Notes under the pieces: model-generated | Databases searched by the model: none | Told to the model about the DNA's origin: nothing | Seen by the model: only the letters and a program-made list of their open reading frames with translations | Part shown: in pieces, positions 1-7,598 of the stretch | Layout of the letters: each line of letters begins with the position of its first letter | Numbering within the stretch: the first letter of the stretch is position 1 | Translations under genes and position numbers: made by a program | Source of the DNA: Gemmatimonadota bacterium | GTDB lineage: Bacteria > Gemmatimonadota > Gemmatimonadetes > Longimicrobiales > Gaopeijiaceae | Assembly: GCA_022560615.1 (NCBI GenBank) | Contig: JADFSR010000005.1 | Location: 117,224 to 181,223, forward strand | Direction of reading: 5' to 3' | DNA length: 64,000 nucleotides

Positions 1-1110
1 ATCATGCCGCCCTGGCACGTCGATCGGACCGTAGGGATCCAGGACTACGAGAACGATGTCTCTCTGACCGATGAAGAGATCGAGACGATCGTTCGCTGGG
101 TGGATGCCGGCGCACCCAAGGGTGACGAAGCGGACATGCCCCCCCTCCCCGACCTTTTGGAGGGTGGTGCTTGGCAGCTCGAGCAGCGGTTCGGCCGGCC
201 GCCCGATCTGATCGTTCAGTCGACGCCCTACGACGTCGTGGACAACGGTCAGGACCAGTGGTGGGCCCCCAGCGTGCCGTTCGCCGGGCTCGAGGAAGAG
301 CGCTGGATCAAGGCGTACGAATTCAAGCCGGCCTGGCCGCTCGGCCTCAGGGTCGTCCACCACGGCCACGCCTACCTGAGGGCGGGAGGCCGACAGATCG
401 GACTCGCGCACTACGGAGTAGGGAAGCGCTACGAGATTTTCGCCGAAGACGTCGGTATGCTCTTTCCGGCTGGCGAGGCGGAAGTGACGTGGAGCCTCCA
501 CTACTTCCCGGTCGGCATCAGCGTCCCCCAGGACGTCGTCGACGTCGGGATCTGGTTCTATCCCGAGGGGGAGAAGCCGAAGACCGAGACCAGAGGCGAG
601 GTGTTGCTGCGGGCCGACCGGATGGGTGGCATGCCGAGGGGCGGTGATATCCTCATTCCGCCCCACGGACAACAGGTTCTTCAGGGCGTACACGTGCTCG
701 ACCAGCCGACCTTGATCAGCAGCTTCCGGCCCCACTTGCACATGAGGGGCAAGGAAATGTCCCTGGAGGCGATCTACCCGGACGGTCGGCGGGAGATGCT
801 GGGCAAGGTCTCCGACTACAAGCACATCTGGCAGATCGCGTATCAGTTTTCAGCGGACGCGAGGCCGCTTCTGCCCAAAGGGACGATGCTCCTCCTCACG
901 TCCGTGTTCGACAACACCGCGGCTAACCCACTCAACCCCGATCCCGAGCAATGGGTCGTATTCGGCAGACGGGGCGTCGACGAGATGTCCCACATGTGGG
1001 TCGGCATCACCGAGCTCGACCAGGAGGAGTACGATCGGCTGGTGGCGGAGAGGAGGGCCAAGCTGGTCTCGGAGGAGGAGCAGGGCGGGACGGAAGAAGA
1101 GCGTCGGTAG
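1..1110 (+). CDS. Cytochrome c / PHM-like copper monooxygenase fold protein (5' partial)
   Basis: The frame is open from base 1, so the gene starts upstream; the ATG at position 4 lies inside a conserved stretch (MPPW...) that aligns with an internal part of the protein at 52541-53926, where it follows the heme motif. The visible part has the end of the cytochrome c domain and then a region with histidines and methionine placed as in peptidylglycine hydroxylating monooxygenase: an HH pair (VVHHGH), an HxH motif (PHLHMRGK) and a late Met (DEMSHMW). Seen: these motifs. Known: this fold binds two coppers in PHM/DBM enzymes. Inferred: an exported copper/heme redox protein. The gene ends 9 bp before the quinoprotein gene and is probably in its operon. 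The substrate is unknown. Confidence 0.75.
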   Translation: MMPPWHVDRTVGIQDYENDVSLTDEEIETIVRWVDAGAPKGDEADMPPLPDLLEGGAWQLEQRFGRPPDLIVQSTPYDVVDNGQDQWWAPSVPFAGLEEERWIKAYEFKPAWPLGLRVVHHGHAYLRAGGRQIGLAHYGVGKRYEIFAEDVGMLFPAGEAEVTWSLHYFPVGISVPQDVVDVGIWFYPEGEKPKTETRGEVLLRADRMGGMPRGGDILIPPHGQQVLQGVHVLDQPTLISSFRPHLHMRGKEMSLEAIYPDGRREMLGKVSDYKHIWQIAYQFSADARPLLPKGTMLLLTSVFDNTAANPLNPDPEQWVVFGRRGVDEMSHMWVGITELDQEEYDRLVAERRAKLVSEEEQGGTEEERR

Positions 1111-1119
1111 GATAGAAGC

Positions 1120-3327
1120 TTGATTCGCACGCCCCAACGTGTCGTCCTGTCGCTTTTCTTCGTCGCGGCAGCAGTGGTATGGCCGGGCGCCCGGGCGACG
1201 GCCCAAGGCGCAGCCGGAACGCAGCAGGCAGCCTACACGCGTGACCAGGCCGAAGCCGGCGCAGCCGTGTATCGGCAGACGTGCGCTGAGTGCCACCTCG
1301 CGAACCTGAGAGGTTCGTTCGAGGCGCCGGAACTGTCAGGTCCCAGCTTCCGTGCCGGCTGGCGCGCAGGGACGGTGGCGAATCTGCTCGACCTGATCCG
1401 CGAGACCATGCCCCCCGACGCCCCGCGCACGCTGAGCGAGCAGCAAGCCGCTTCGGTGGCAGCCTACCTGCTCCGTGAGAACGGGGTCTCTCCGGCCGAC
1501 ACCCCTCTGAGCCTCGCCTCCCCGGGACGAGCATTCGCCGCAGGGGACATATCAGCGACCGGAGCCACGAATGCGGCCCGTCCACCGGTCCCCGGCCGGA
1601 TCGGGACCGTCCCCTCGCCGGAGGCCGTCAACGCCGCACCGGAAGTGGCCGAAATCTCGGAGACGCCCACCGGGGTCACCCGGACGTATCGTGTCCCCTC
1701 TCGTTTCACGCCCGTTTCCAACTCGGATCTGGCCGACCCTCCCAGGGGTGATTGGCTCCAGTGGCGTGGCACTCCAGGAGCGCAGGGCTACAGCGCGTTG
1801 AACCAGATCGACCGGGGGAACGTCAACCGCCTGCAGCTCGCCTGGGTGTGGGGGATGGAGCCCGGAACGAGCCAATCGTCGTTCCTGGTCCGAGACGGCG
1901 TGATCTTCCTCCCGAGCCAGGCCAACGTCATTCAAGCATTGGACGGCACGGACGGCACTCTGCTGTGGGAGTACCGCCGGAAGTTCGCAGAGGGCACCAG
2001 CATCGGGCGGGGCCACCTGAGGAGCCTGGCGATCTGGGAGGACCTCATCCTGGTCGCGACCCTGGACGCCAACCTGGTCGCTCTCGACGCCCGCACCGGT
2101 GTCGTCCGCTGGGAGACAGACGTAGCCGATCACGATCTCGGCTTCGCGTACAGCTCTGGCCCCGTCGTGGCCGACGGCAAGGTGATCACCGGCATCGGCG
2201 GATGCACTCGCCTCCAGGAGGAGAGCTGTTTCGTCACGGCCCACGACGCCAGGACCGGCAAGGAGCTGTGGCGCACCTACACCGTGGCACGCCCGGGGGA
2301 GCCCGGCGGAGACACTTGGGGCGACTTTCCTCTCGAGCTGAGGGGCGGCGCGGACATATGGATCACGGGCAGCTGGGACCCCGAGCTGGGTCTCGTCTAC
2401 TTCGGCACGGCGCAGGCCAAGCCGTGGATGGCCGCGAGTCGTGGGCTCACGACCGCCGACTCGACGCTCTACGCCAACTCGACGCTGGCGCTGGACGTAG
2501 ACGACGGGCGGATCGTCTGGTACAGGCAGCACGTCCCGGGCGAGACACTCGACATGGATGAGGCCTTCGAGCAGGTCCTCGTGGACGTCGACGGTGTCCC
2601 GCTCCACCTATCGATCGGGAAGTCCGGAATCCTGTGGAAGCTCGATCGGCGGGACGGGACCTTCTTGGGGTTGACAGAGACGGTCTTCCAGAACGTGTTC
2701 GCGGGCCTCGATCGCGAGACCGGCGCGATCCGCTACCGCAAGGACATCCAAGAAGCCCAGGTAGGTGATTGGCTCTCCGTCTGCCCGTCCACCGCGGGAG
2801 GCCACAACTGGCCGTCCACCGCGTTCTACCCCGAGAGCGGGCTGCTCGTCGCCCCCCTGAGCCAGAGCTGCATGGAGATGTCCGCCCGGCCGACGACCTT
2901 GGAAGTGGGAAGGGGTGGAACAGCGGCCGTTCGCATGTGGATGCCGATGCCCGGCAAGGAAGGGCTGTTCGGGAAGTTGGCCGCCTACGACGTGCGGACG
3001 CTGGACGAGGTCTGGAGCGTGGAGCAGAAAGCGCCCTTCTTGACCGGCGTGCTCACGACCGGCGGTGGCCTGGCCTTCGTCGGAGACTACGACCGCTGGG
3101 TACGGGCCTACGACGTCGACACCGGCGAACCGCTCTGGGAGAGTCGTCTAGCCAGCTCGGTCGAGGGCTTTCCCGTCTCCTTCGAGATCGACGGGGTCCA
3201 GTACGTCGGGATACCGACCGGGAGAGGTGGTGGGAGTCCCTGGCGGATCGGCAGCTTCCTCACACCCGAGCTCGTGAGTCCGAGCGGTCACAACGCGCTC
3301 TACGTCTTCAAGCTCGGCGGGCTCTGA
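1120..3327 (+). CDS. Cytochrome c-PQQ-dependent dehydrogenase (quinoprotein)
   Basis: 735 aa from a TTG start. A signal peptide covers about residues 1-29 (ending ATAQG). A heme c motif CAECH (C55-H59) and a likely Met ligand in ETMPPD follow. From about residue 205 there is an eight-bladed quinoprotein propeller with repeated W-motif blades (for example LLWEYRR, VVRWETD, ELWRTY). The cytochrome is N-terminal, whereas in classical quinohemoprotein alcohol dehydrogenases it is C-terminal. Likely role: periplasmic oxidation of an alcohol or sugar with electrons passed through the fused heme. It sits between a copper/cytochrome protein and an NHL protein, with a 1-bp gap to the latter, so the three are probably co-transcribed. 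The substrate cannot be read from the sequence. Confidence 0.85.
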   Translation: MIRTPQRVVLSLFFVAAAVVWPGARATAQGAAGTQQAAYTRDQAEAGAAVYRQTCAECHLANLRGSFEAPELSGPSFRAGWRAGTVANLLDLIRETMPPDAPRTLSEQQAASVAAYLLRENGVSPADTPLSLASPGRAFAAGDISATGATNAARPPVPGRIGTVPSPEAVNAAPEVAEISETPTGVTRTYRVPSRFTPVSNSDLADPPRGDWLQWRGTPGAQGYSALNQIDRGNVNRLQLAWVWGMEPGTSQSSFLVRDGVIFLPSQANVIQALDGTDGTLLWEYRRKFAEGTSIGRGHLRSLAIWEDLILVATLDANLVALDARTGVVRWETDVADHDLGFAYSSGPVVADGKVITGIGGCTRLQEESCFVTAHDARTGKELWRTYTVARPGEPGGDTWGDFPLELRGGADIWITGSWDPELGLVYFGTAQAKPWMAASRGLTTADSTLYANSTLALDVDDGRIVWYRQHVPGETLDMDEAFEQVLVDVDGVPLHLSIGKSGILWKLDRRDGTFLGLTETVFQNVFAGLDRETGAIRYRKDIQEAQVGDWLSVCPSTAGGHNWPSTAFYPESGLLVAPLSQSCMEMSARPTTLEVGRGGTAAVRMWMPMPGKEGLFGKLAAYDVRTLDEVWSVEQKAPFLTGVLTTGGGLAFVGDYDRWVRAYDVDTGEPLWESRLASSVEGFPVSFEIDGVQYVGIPTGRGGGSPWRIGSFLTPELVSPSGHNALYVFKLGGL

Positions 3328-3328
3328 G

Positions 3329-4348
3329 ATGGGGTATCGGAATCTGTCGCTCCTCACGCTGCTCTTGATGGCCGCCGCGGTCGACGTCAGCGCTCAGTCG
3401 TCCGGGAAGTATCGCGCCGTCGATGACTGGGCCACGCTTCCGCACGGGAGGGAGTGGGGTGCGGTGACCGGGGTCTTCCCCGACCCCGATGGAAGACATC
3501 TGTGGGTGCTGGACCGATGCGGCGCGAACAGTTGTCTCGGCTCGGATCTGGATCCCGTTCTGAAGTTCGATCTCGAGGGCAACCTGGTGACGAGCTTCGG
3601 TGCCGGGCTCTTCGCGTGGCCCCACGGCTTCTACGTGGACGGCGCTGGCAACGTCTGGGTCACCGACGGTCCTACAGGCGCGCGCGCGGAAGCGGGCGCC
3701 GCCGAGGGGAAAGGCCAGCAGGTCTTCAAACTCAGCCCGGAAGGCAGAGTCCTCATGACGCTTGGCATCGCCGGCGTCTGGGGAGGGCCAGAGGATCAAG
3801 ACCGCTTCAACGGCCCCTCCGACGTGCTGGTTGCCCCGACCGGCGAGATCTACGTCTTGGACGGCCACGGCGAGGGCGGCAACAATCGAGTCGTCAAGTT
3901 CACCAGCGATGGCCGCTTCGACCTGAGCTGGGGGACGGGAGGACCGGGCCCCGCCGCCGGCGAGCTCTCGGACGCCCACGCGATCGCGATGGACTCCCAG
4001 GGACGGATCTTCGTCGGCGATCGTCGCAACATCCGTATCCAGATTTTCGATCGCGACGGAAATTTCCTGGAGCAGTGGACCCACTTCGGCCCGCCGAGCG
4101 ACATCTACATCGATGCAAACGACGTCATGTACGTGACCGACACGCAGACGGGTGCGTTGCCCGGCTGGTACGCGGAGCGGCGGGGTGAAGGATGGGTCAG
4201 AGGCATCCGGGTCGGGGACGCCAGGACCGGCCAGGTGACCGCCTTCATCCCGAGCGACGCGGAGTTCGCGGCGGCGGATCGCGCGGGCAACGTGTACGGG
4301 GCACACGTCCCAGGCCAGACGTTGGTGAAATACGAGAGAATCCGGTAG
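3329..4348 (+). CDS. Exported NHL-repeat (PAL-like/SMP-30-like) beta-propeller protein
   Basis: 339 aa with a short signal peptide (residues 1-22, ending DVSAQ). The rest is a six-bladed NHL-type propeller with blades of the form 'D..GN.WVTD', 'P.GEIYVLDG' and 'D.QGRIFVGDR'. This family includes peptidyl-alpha-hydroxyglycine amidating lyase (PAL), which in animals acts after PHM. Start codon chosen because it lies 1 bp after the preceding stop, which implies translational coupling. The gene follows the quinoprotein and the PHM-like gene, so a PHM-PAL style pair is conceivable, but the zinc/calcium ligands of PAL were not checked residue by residue. A generic scaffold or lactonase role is the alternative. 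Confidence 0.7.
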   Translation: MGYRNLSLLTLLLMAAAVDVSAQSSGKYRAVDDWATLPHGREWGAVTGVFPDPDGRHLWVLDRCGANSCLGSDLDPVLKFDLEGNLVTSFGAGLFAWPHGFYVDGAGNVWVTDGPTGARAEAGAAEGKGQQVFKLSPEGRVLMTLGIAGVWGGPEDQDRFNGPSDVLVAPTGEIYVLDGHGEGGNNRVVKFTSDGRFDLSWGTGGPGPAAGELSDAHAIAMDSQGRIFVGDRRNIRIQIFDRDGNFLEQWTHFGPPSDIYIDANDVMYVTDTQTGALPGWYAERRGEGWVRGIRVGDARTGQVTAFIPSDAEFAAADRAGNVYGAHVPGQTLVKYERIR

Positions 4349-4395
4349 CGCGCGGTTCTTTTTCAGACACGAACGCCAACGATCGGAGAACAACC

Positions 4396-4455
4396 ATGAA
4401 GAACTAAGGACGAGTGGGTGCGTTCCTGCTCGCGAGCGCCTTTCTGAGTCTAGAG
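4396..4455 (+). pseudogene. Relic of an exported protein's signal peptide
   Basis: An ATG at 4396 with a good upstream GGAGAA is followed after three codons by TAA. The same frame then continues with a signal-peptide-like hydrophobic stretch (GAFLLASAFLSLEC) before running into the 3' end of the convergent permease gene. This looks like the surviving 5' end of a secreted-protein gene with a nonsense change and a lost 3' part. It could also be chance; no other part of the gene is visible. Confidence 0.3.
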
Positions 4456-4458
4456 TGC

Positions 4459-5673
4459 CTACTCGTACCGCAGCGCGTCGATCGGGTCCAGGATCGAGGC
4501 CCGCCGGGCTGGCCAGATCCCGAAAAACAAACCGACCGCAGCCGAGAAAGCGAGCGCCGCAATCACCGCTTCAGGCCGGACGGCCGTATCCCAACCGGCA
4601 ACCCGCGTCATCACTTCCGCCGCACCGTAACCGGCGGCCACCCCCAAGAAGCCACCAAGAGTGCACAGGAAGAGTGCTTCCACCAGGAACTGGGACATGA
4701 TCGCTCGCTTCGTCGCGCCCATCGCCTTGCGAATCCCGATCTCGCGAGTGCGCTCCGTCACCGACACCAGCATGATATTCATGATGCCGATGCCACCTAC
4801 GAGCAGGCTCACTGCCGCGATTCCCGCCAGCAACAGCGTGAACGTCTCGTTCGTCTCGTTGAACGTTGCGAGAAGGTCCGATGAGTTGCTGATGTTGAAG
4901 TCCGCATCCTCACCCGGCCGGATCCGGCGCTCCCGGCGCATGATTCGGTCGATCTCCGCGTACGCCATGTCTAGCTCGTCAGTCGTTGCAGTCGCTGCGT
5001 AGATCGCGCTCAGCCGGTCCCGCCCACCCATCACCCGATATTGCGCGGTCGACTGTGGGACGAAGATCTGATCGTCAGGACGGACCCAGGCGGCGTCGCC
5101 CTTCTCCGCCAAGACACCGACCACCTCGAACGGAATCCCGCGCACCTGGATCGTCTGGCCGACGAGGAGCTCGGGAGGCGTCTCGCCGAGCGACTCCGGG
5201 AGATTGCTTCCGAGCACCACGACGCGACGCCGCCCCCGGACCTCACCCCAGGTGAAGAAGCGCCCGGCGACGAGACTGTGGTTGTAGATGTCGAAATACT
5301 CCGGCCACACGCCCATCAGCGTGTTACTGGAATTCCAACGCAGGTAAGTGACCTGCATGCGGGACTGCTGCTCGGGCGACACGGTCAGAAGACCACTCGA
5401 GCCGTCTCTCAGTGCGGCCGCGTCATCGACGGACATCTGGGTGTCGCCACGAGCAACGCCGTGCATCATTTGCTGTCCGGGTCGGATCGTCAGAACCGTG
5501 GTGCCCAACCGGTTGATCTGCTCCTGCACGCTCTGTTGGGCGCCCTCTCCGAGCGCGACCATCGTGATCACGGCCGCGATTCCGATCACGATCCCCAGTG
5601 TCGTGAGGACCGACCGCAGCAGGTTCGCACGGATCGCACCCATCGAAACCACCAAAATCTCAAGAAATAACAT
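4459..5673 (-). CDS. MacB-type ABC transporter permease (FtsX family)
   Basis: 404 aa; the start at 5673 is chosen because AGGAGAGG lies just upstream and because MacB proteins begin with this membrane helix (about residues 20-40). A periplasmic MacB_PCD domain follows (about 50-240), then three C-terminal helices carrying the FtsX signature TREIGIRKAMGAT. The ATPase domain is absent from this chain, as expected for a system encoded by three genes. It lies 10 bp after the adaptor gene. Known: such pumps take substrates from the periplasm and pass them to an outer-membrane channel. With the ATPase gene broken (7186-7436), the pump may be dead or may borrow another ATPase. Confidence 0.88.
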   Translation of the reverse strand: MLFLEILVVSMGAIRANLLRSVLTTLGIVIGIAAVITMVALGEGAQQSVQEQINRLGTTVLTIRPGQQMMHGVARGDTQMSVDDAAALRDGSSGLLTVSPEQQSRMQVTYLRWNSSNTLMGVWPEYFDIYNHSLVAGRFFTWGEVRGRRRVVVLGSNLPESLGETPPELLVGQTIQVRGIPFEVVGVLAEKGDAAWVRPDDQIFVPQSTAQYRVMGGRDRLSAIYAATATTDELDMAYAEIDRIMRRERRIRPGEDADFNISNSSDLLATFNETNETFTLLLAGIAAVSLLVGGIGIMNIMLVSVTERTREIGIRKAMGATKRAIMSQFLVEALFLCTLGGFLGVAAGYGAAEVMTRVAGWDTAVRPEAVIAALAFSAAVGLFFGIWPARRASILDPIDALRYE

Positions 5674-5683
5674 CTCGCCTCTC

Positions 5684-7189
5684 CTATCGGGGCCGACCGC
5701 GACCGCGCATGCCGCCCATGCCGCGTGTCGAGCCGCCGAACGGGTTGCCTCCGCCCATGCGCTCACGCATGCGGTCGAGGTACGCCTGCTGCTGGGCCAT
5801 GAGCTGAGCCGCACCGACGACGACCAGCACGTCGCCTTCCTCGACGCCGCTCACGATCTCCGTACGGTCCCAGTCGTTCAGACCGATCTGTATGAGCCTG
5901 GGTTGCGGCACGCTGTCGGCGCCCATCACGAAGACCACTGCGGAGCGGGATTCACGAGGCGGACCGCCGTCGCCCCCCATGTCACCGAATCCTGCCATCG
6001 CGCCCTGTATGCGCGCGCGCATCTCTTCCTGCGTGATCTCACCGGACTGACCGCCACCCCGCTGGCCACGTCCAGCACTGTGGTCTCCGCCCTGTCCACC
6101 GCCGAATCCACCTTCCCCGCCTCGTCGGCCACCCCGGCCAGCGCCTTCGCCTCCCCCACCGCGTCCACCCATGGCGGCATACCCGCCGAAGCCACCTCGG
6201 CCGGCGCTCATGAACTCGGACAGATCCATGTTGTCGACGTCCAGGCCGAGCGCCATCGCCGCCGGACCGACGTCCGTCGTCTTCACGATCGCGTTGTTGG
6301 GCACGACCAGCACGTTCACCGCCTCATCCACCATCACTTCGACTTCGGCGTTCATGCCCGGCTTCAACAGCCCTCCGCGATTGTCGATGCTCACGATGAC
6401 CGGGAACATCGTCACGTTCTGTTCGACCGTCGCCTGCGGCTCGATCTTCTTGATCGCGCCGCGGAAGATGCGATCGGGGAACGCTTCCACCGTCACGTTC
6501 GCGACCATGCCGGGAGCGAGCTGGCCCATGTCCGTTTCGTCGACGAGCGTGCGAACCTGCATCTCGCGTAGGTTCGCCATCAGGAACAGCGTGGTGCCAC
6601 CGGACACGTTGCCGGATGCGGACTGAATGACCATGCCCTCTTCGACGTTCTTCTGGATGATCGTGCCCGTCATCGGGGCCGTAATGCGCACGTCCTCGAG
6701 CTGCAGCACCGCGAGGTCGAAGTTCGTCTGAGCCTTCACGAGGTTAGCCCTCGAGTTGGCGTACTCGACCCGTGCCCCTTCGTGCTCCTGCGCCGTGATG
6801 ACCTCCCGCGCGAGCAGTTGATTGGAGCGCTCGAGTTGGTCTTCGCCGATGTCGAACCGCACCTGCGCCACCTCGAGGTCCGCTTCCGTCTGATCGTAGC
6901 GGTTCTGCACGTCTCGAGGGTCGATGTCCGCGAGCAGCTGTCCGGGCCGTACCTCGTCGCCAATATCGACGTGCAACCGCAGAATCTCGCCAGACGCCTT
7001 CGACTTGACCTCGACCTCGCGGATCGGTTCGATCGTACCAGTGGCCTCCGCGCTGATCAGGAGAGTGGCCCGCACGACCTCGACCGTCTCGACGGTAGAG
7101 GCCGCTTCGGCAGCCTCACCGCCCTCGCAAGCGCTAGCCGTGACGAGGAGGAGGCCGAGAACAGCGCACCGTCCGATCAACTTCGTCAT
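5684..7189 (-). CDS. MacA-like periplasmic adaptor (HlyD/RND-MFP family), lipoprotein
   Basis: 501 aa. The start at 7189 overlaps the upstream stop as ATGA. The N-terminus is a lipoprotein signal with lipobox TASAC (C21). A lipoyl-like hairpin half (VEVKSKASGEI) and an alpha-hairpin coiled coil (about 85-170) follow, then the second lipoyl half and beta-barrel domains. An unusual Gly/Arg-rich low-complexity insert of roughly 60 residues lies near positions 350-420 (GGRGGGGEGAGRGGRRGG) before the last beta domain; the C-terminus is again Gly/Arg-rich. Role: links an inner-membrane permease to an outer-membrane channel. The insert is not standard for MacA and could be disordered or bind a surface. 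Confidence 0.85.
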   Translation of the reverse strand: MTKLIGRCAVLGLLLVTASACEGGEAAEAASTVETVEVVRATLLISAEATGTIEPIREVEVKSKASGEILRLHVDIGDEVRPGQLLADIDPRDVQNRYDQTEADLEVAQVRFDIGEDQLERSNQLLAREVITAQEHEGARVEYANSRANLVKAQTNFDLAVLQLEDVRITAPMTGTIIQKNVEEGMVIQSASGNVSGGTTLFLMANLREMQVRTLVDETDMGQLAPGMVANVTVEAFPDRIFRGAIKKIEPQATVEQNVTMFPVIVSIDNRGGLLKPGMNAEVEVMVDEAVNVLVVPNNAIVKTTDVGPAAMALGLDVDNMDLSEFMSAGRGGFGGYAAMGGRGGGGEGAGRGGRRGGEGGFGGGQGGDHSAGRGQRGGGQSGEITQEEMRARIQGAMAGFGDMGGDGGPPRESRSAVVFVMGADSVPQPRLIQIGLNDWDRTEIVSGVEEGDVLVVVGAAQLMAQQQAYLDRMRERMGGGNPFGGSTRGMGGMRGRGRPR

Positions 7190-7436
7190 ACCGTCGCCCC
7201 CGCCCGTTCTTTGAGGAAGTCCTGCTCGATGAGACCGTCCTTCAGGTGGATCTGCCGCTTCGAGTACTCGGCAATGTCGTGCCCGTGTGTCACCAAGACA
7301 ATCGTCTGTCCCTGCGCGTTGAGCTCGGCGAGCTGCCGCATGATGGCCGCGCTCGTCACCGAGTCCCGCGCGCACCGTCTCCGCGCCGAGCATAGTCCTT
7401 CTTCAGATCCTCGATCTTGATGATCAGATCACTCAC
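7186..7436 (-). pseudogene. ABC transporter ATPase (LolD/MacB type), internal deletion
   Basis: A GTG at 7436 starts a typical LolD/MacB-type N-terminus (SDLIIKIEDLKKDYARRG). After about 25 codons the frame stops. In another frame, directly adjacent, is the normal C-terminus of the same family: TSAAIMRQLAELN and TIVLVTHGHDIAEYSKR (switch-H loop), ending in a TGA that overlaps the adaptor ATG. The Walker A, Q-loop, signature and Walker B segments (about 150 residues) are missing. The two ends lie in different frames within 251 bp, so this is a deletion remnant, either real or from assembly. Gene order ATPase-adaptor-permease confirms its identity. Confidence 0.85.
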
Positions 7437-7506
7437 GGCTCCGCTCCCCCCCCAGAATCGACTCGAGCTCAGCCTGGGCCAGCACTATAAGTCGTAGCTC
7501 TCTCAT
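7429..7506 (-). CDS. Candidate leader ORF (25 aa) upstream of the ATPase gene
   Basis: An ATG at 7506 lies 9 nt after the GTAC of the promoter described at 7511-7542, so translation may be leaderless. It encodes a 25-residue peptide beginning MRELRLIVLAQAELES. Its TGA overlaps the ATPase GTG start by 8 bp, an arrangement that would couple translation of the two. The second copy of the promoter (17247-17278) is also followed by a short ORF that overlaps the next gene. I recognise no function. It may be coding, or simply an upstream ORF. Confidence 0.4.
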   Translation of the reverse strand: MRELRLIVLAQAELESILGGERSRE

Positions 7507-7510
7507 ACCT

Positions 7511-7542
7511 GTCAGTACAGACCAAGTGCTCAAACGTTGACT
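7511..7542 (-). promoter_or_regulatory. Two-block ECF-type promoter, copy A (efflux operon)
   Basis: On the minus strand AGTCAACGTTTGAGCA (7542-7527), an 8-bp spacer and GTACTGAC (7518-7511) are present. Both blocks and the spacer length are identical to those at 17247-17278, upstream of the ECF sigma gene. The CAAC-N17-GTAC layout fits an ECF-type -35/-10 pair. The 16-bp identity outside any coding sequence is the evidence; direct control by the local sigma factor is inferred. Confidence 0.65.
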
Positions 7543-7598
7543 CGAGACCAGCTCAAGGGCGGGCGGTGGGGTGGGATGGGCCTTGCTCGACTCACCGC

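Noticed and set aside
5348..6571. 407-codon plus-strand frame across the MacA/MacB genes
   Set aside because: Antisense to two recognisable genes with ribosome sites; composition is typical of a shadow frame.
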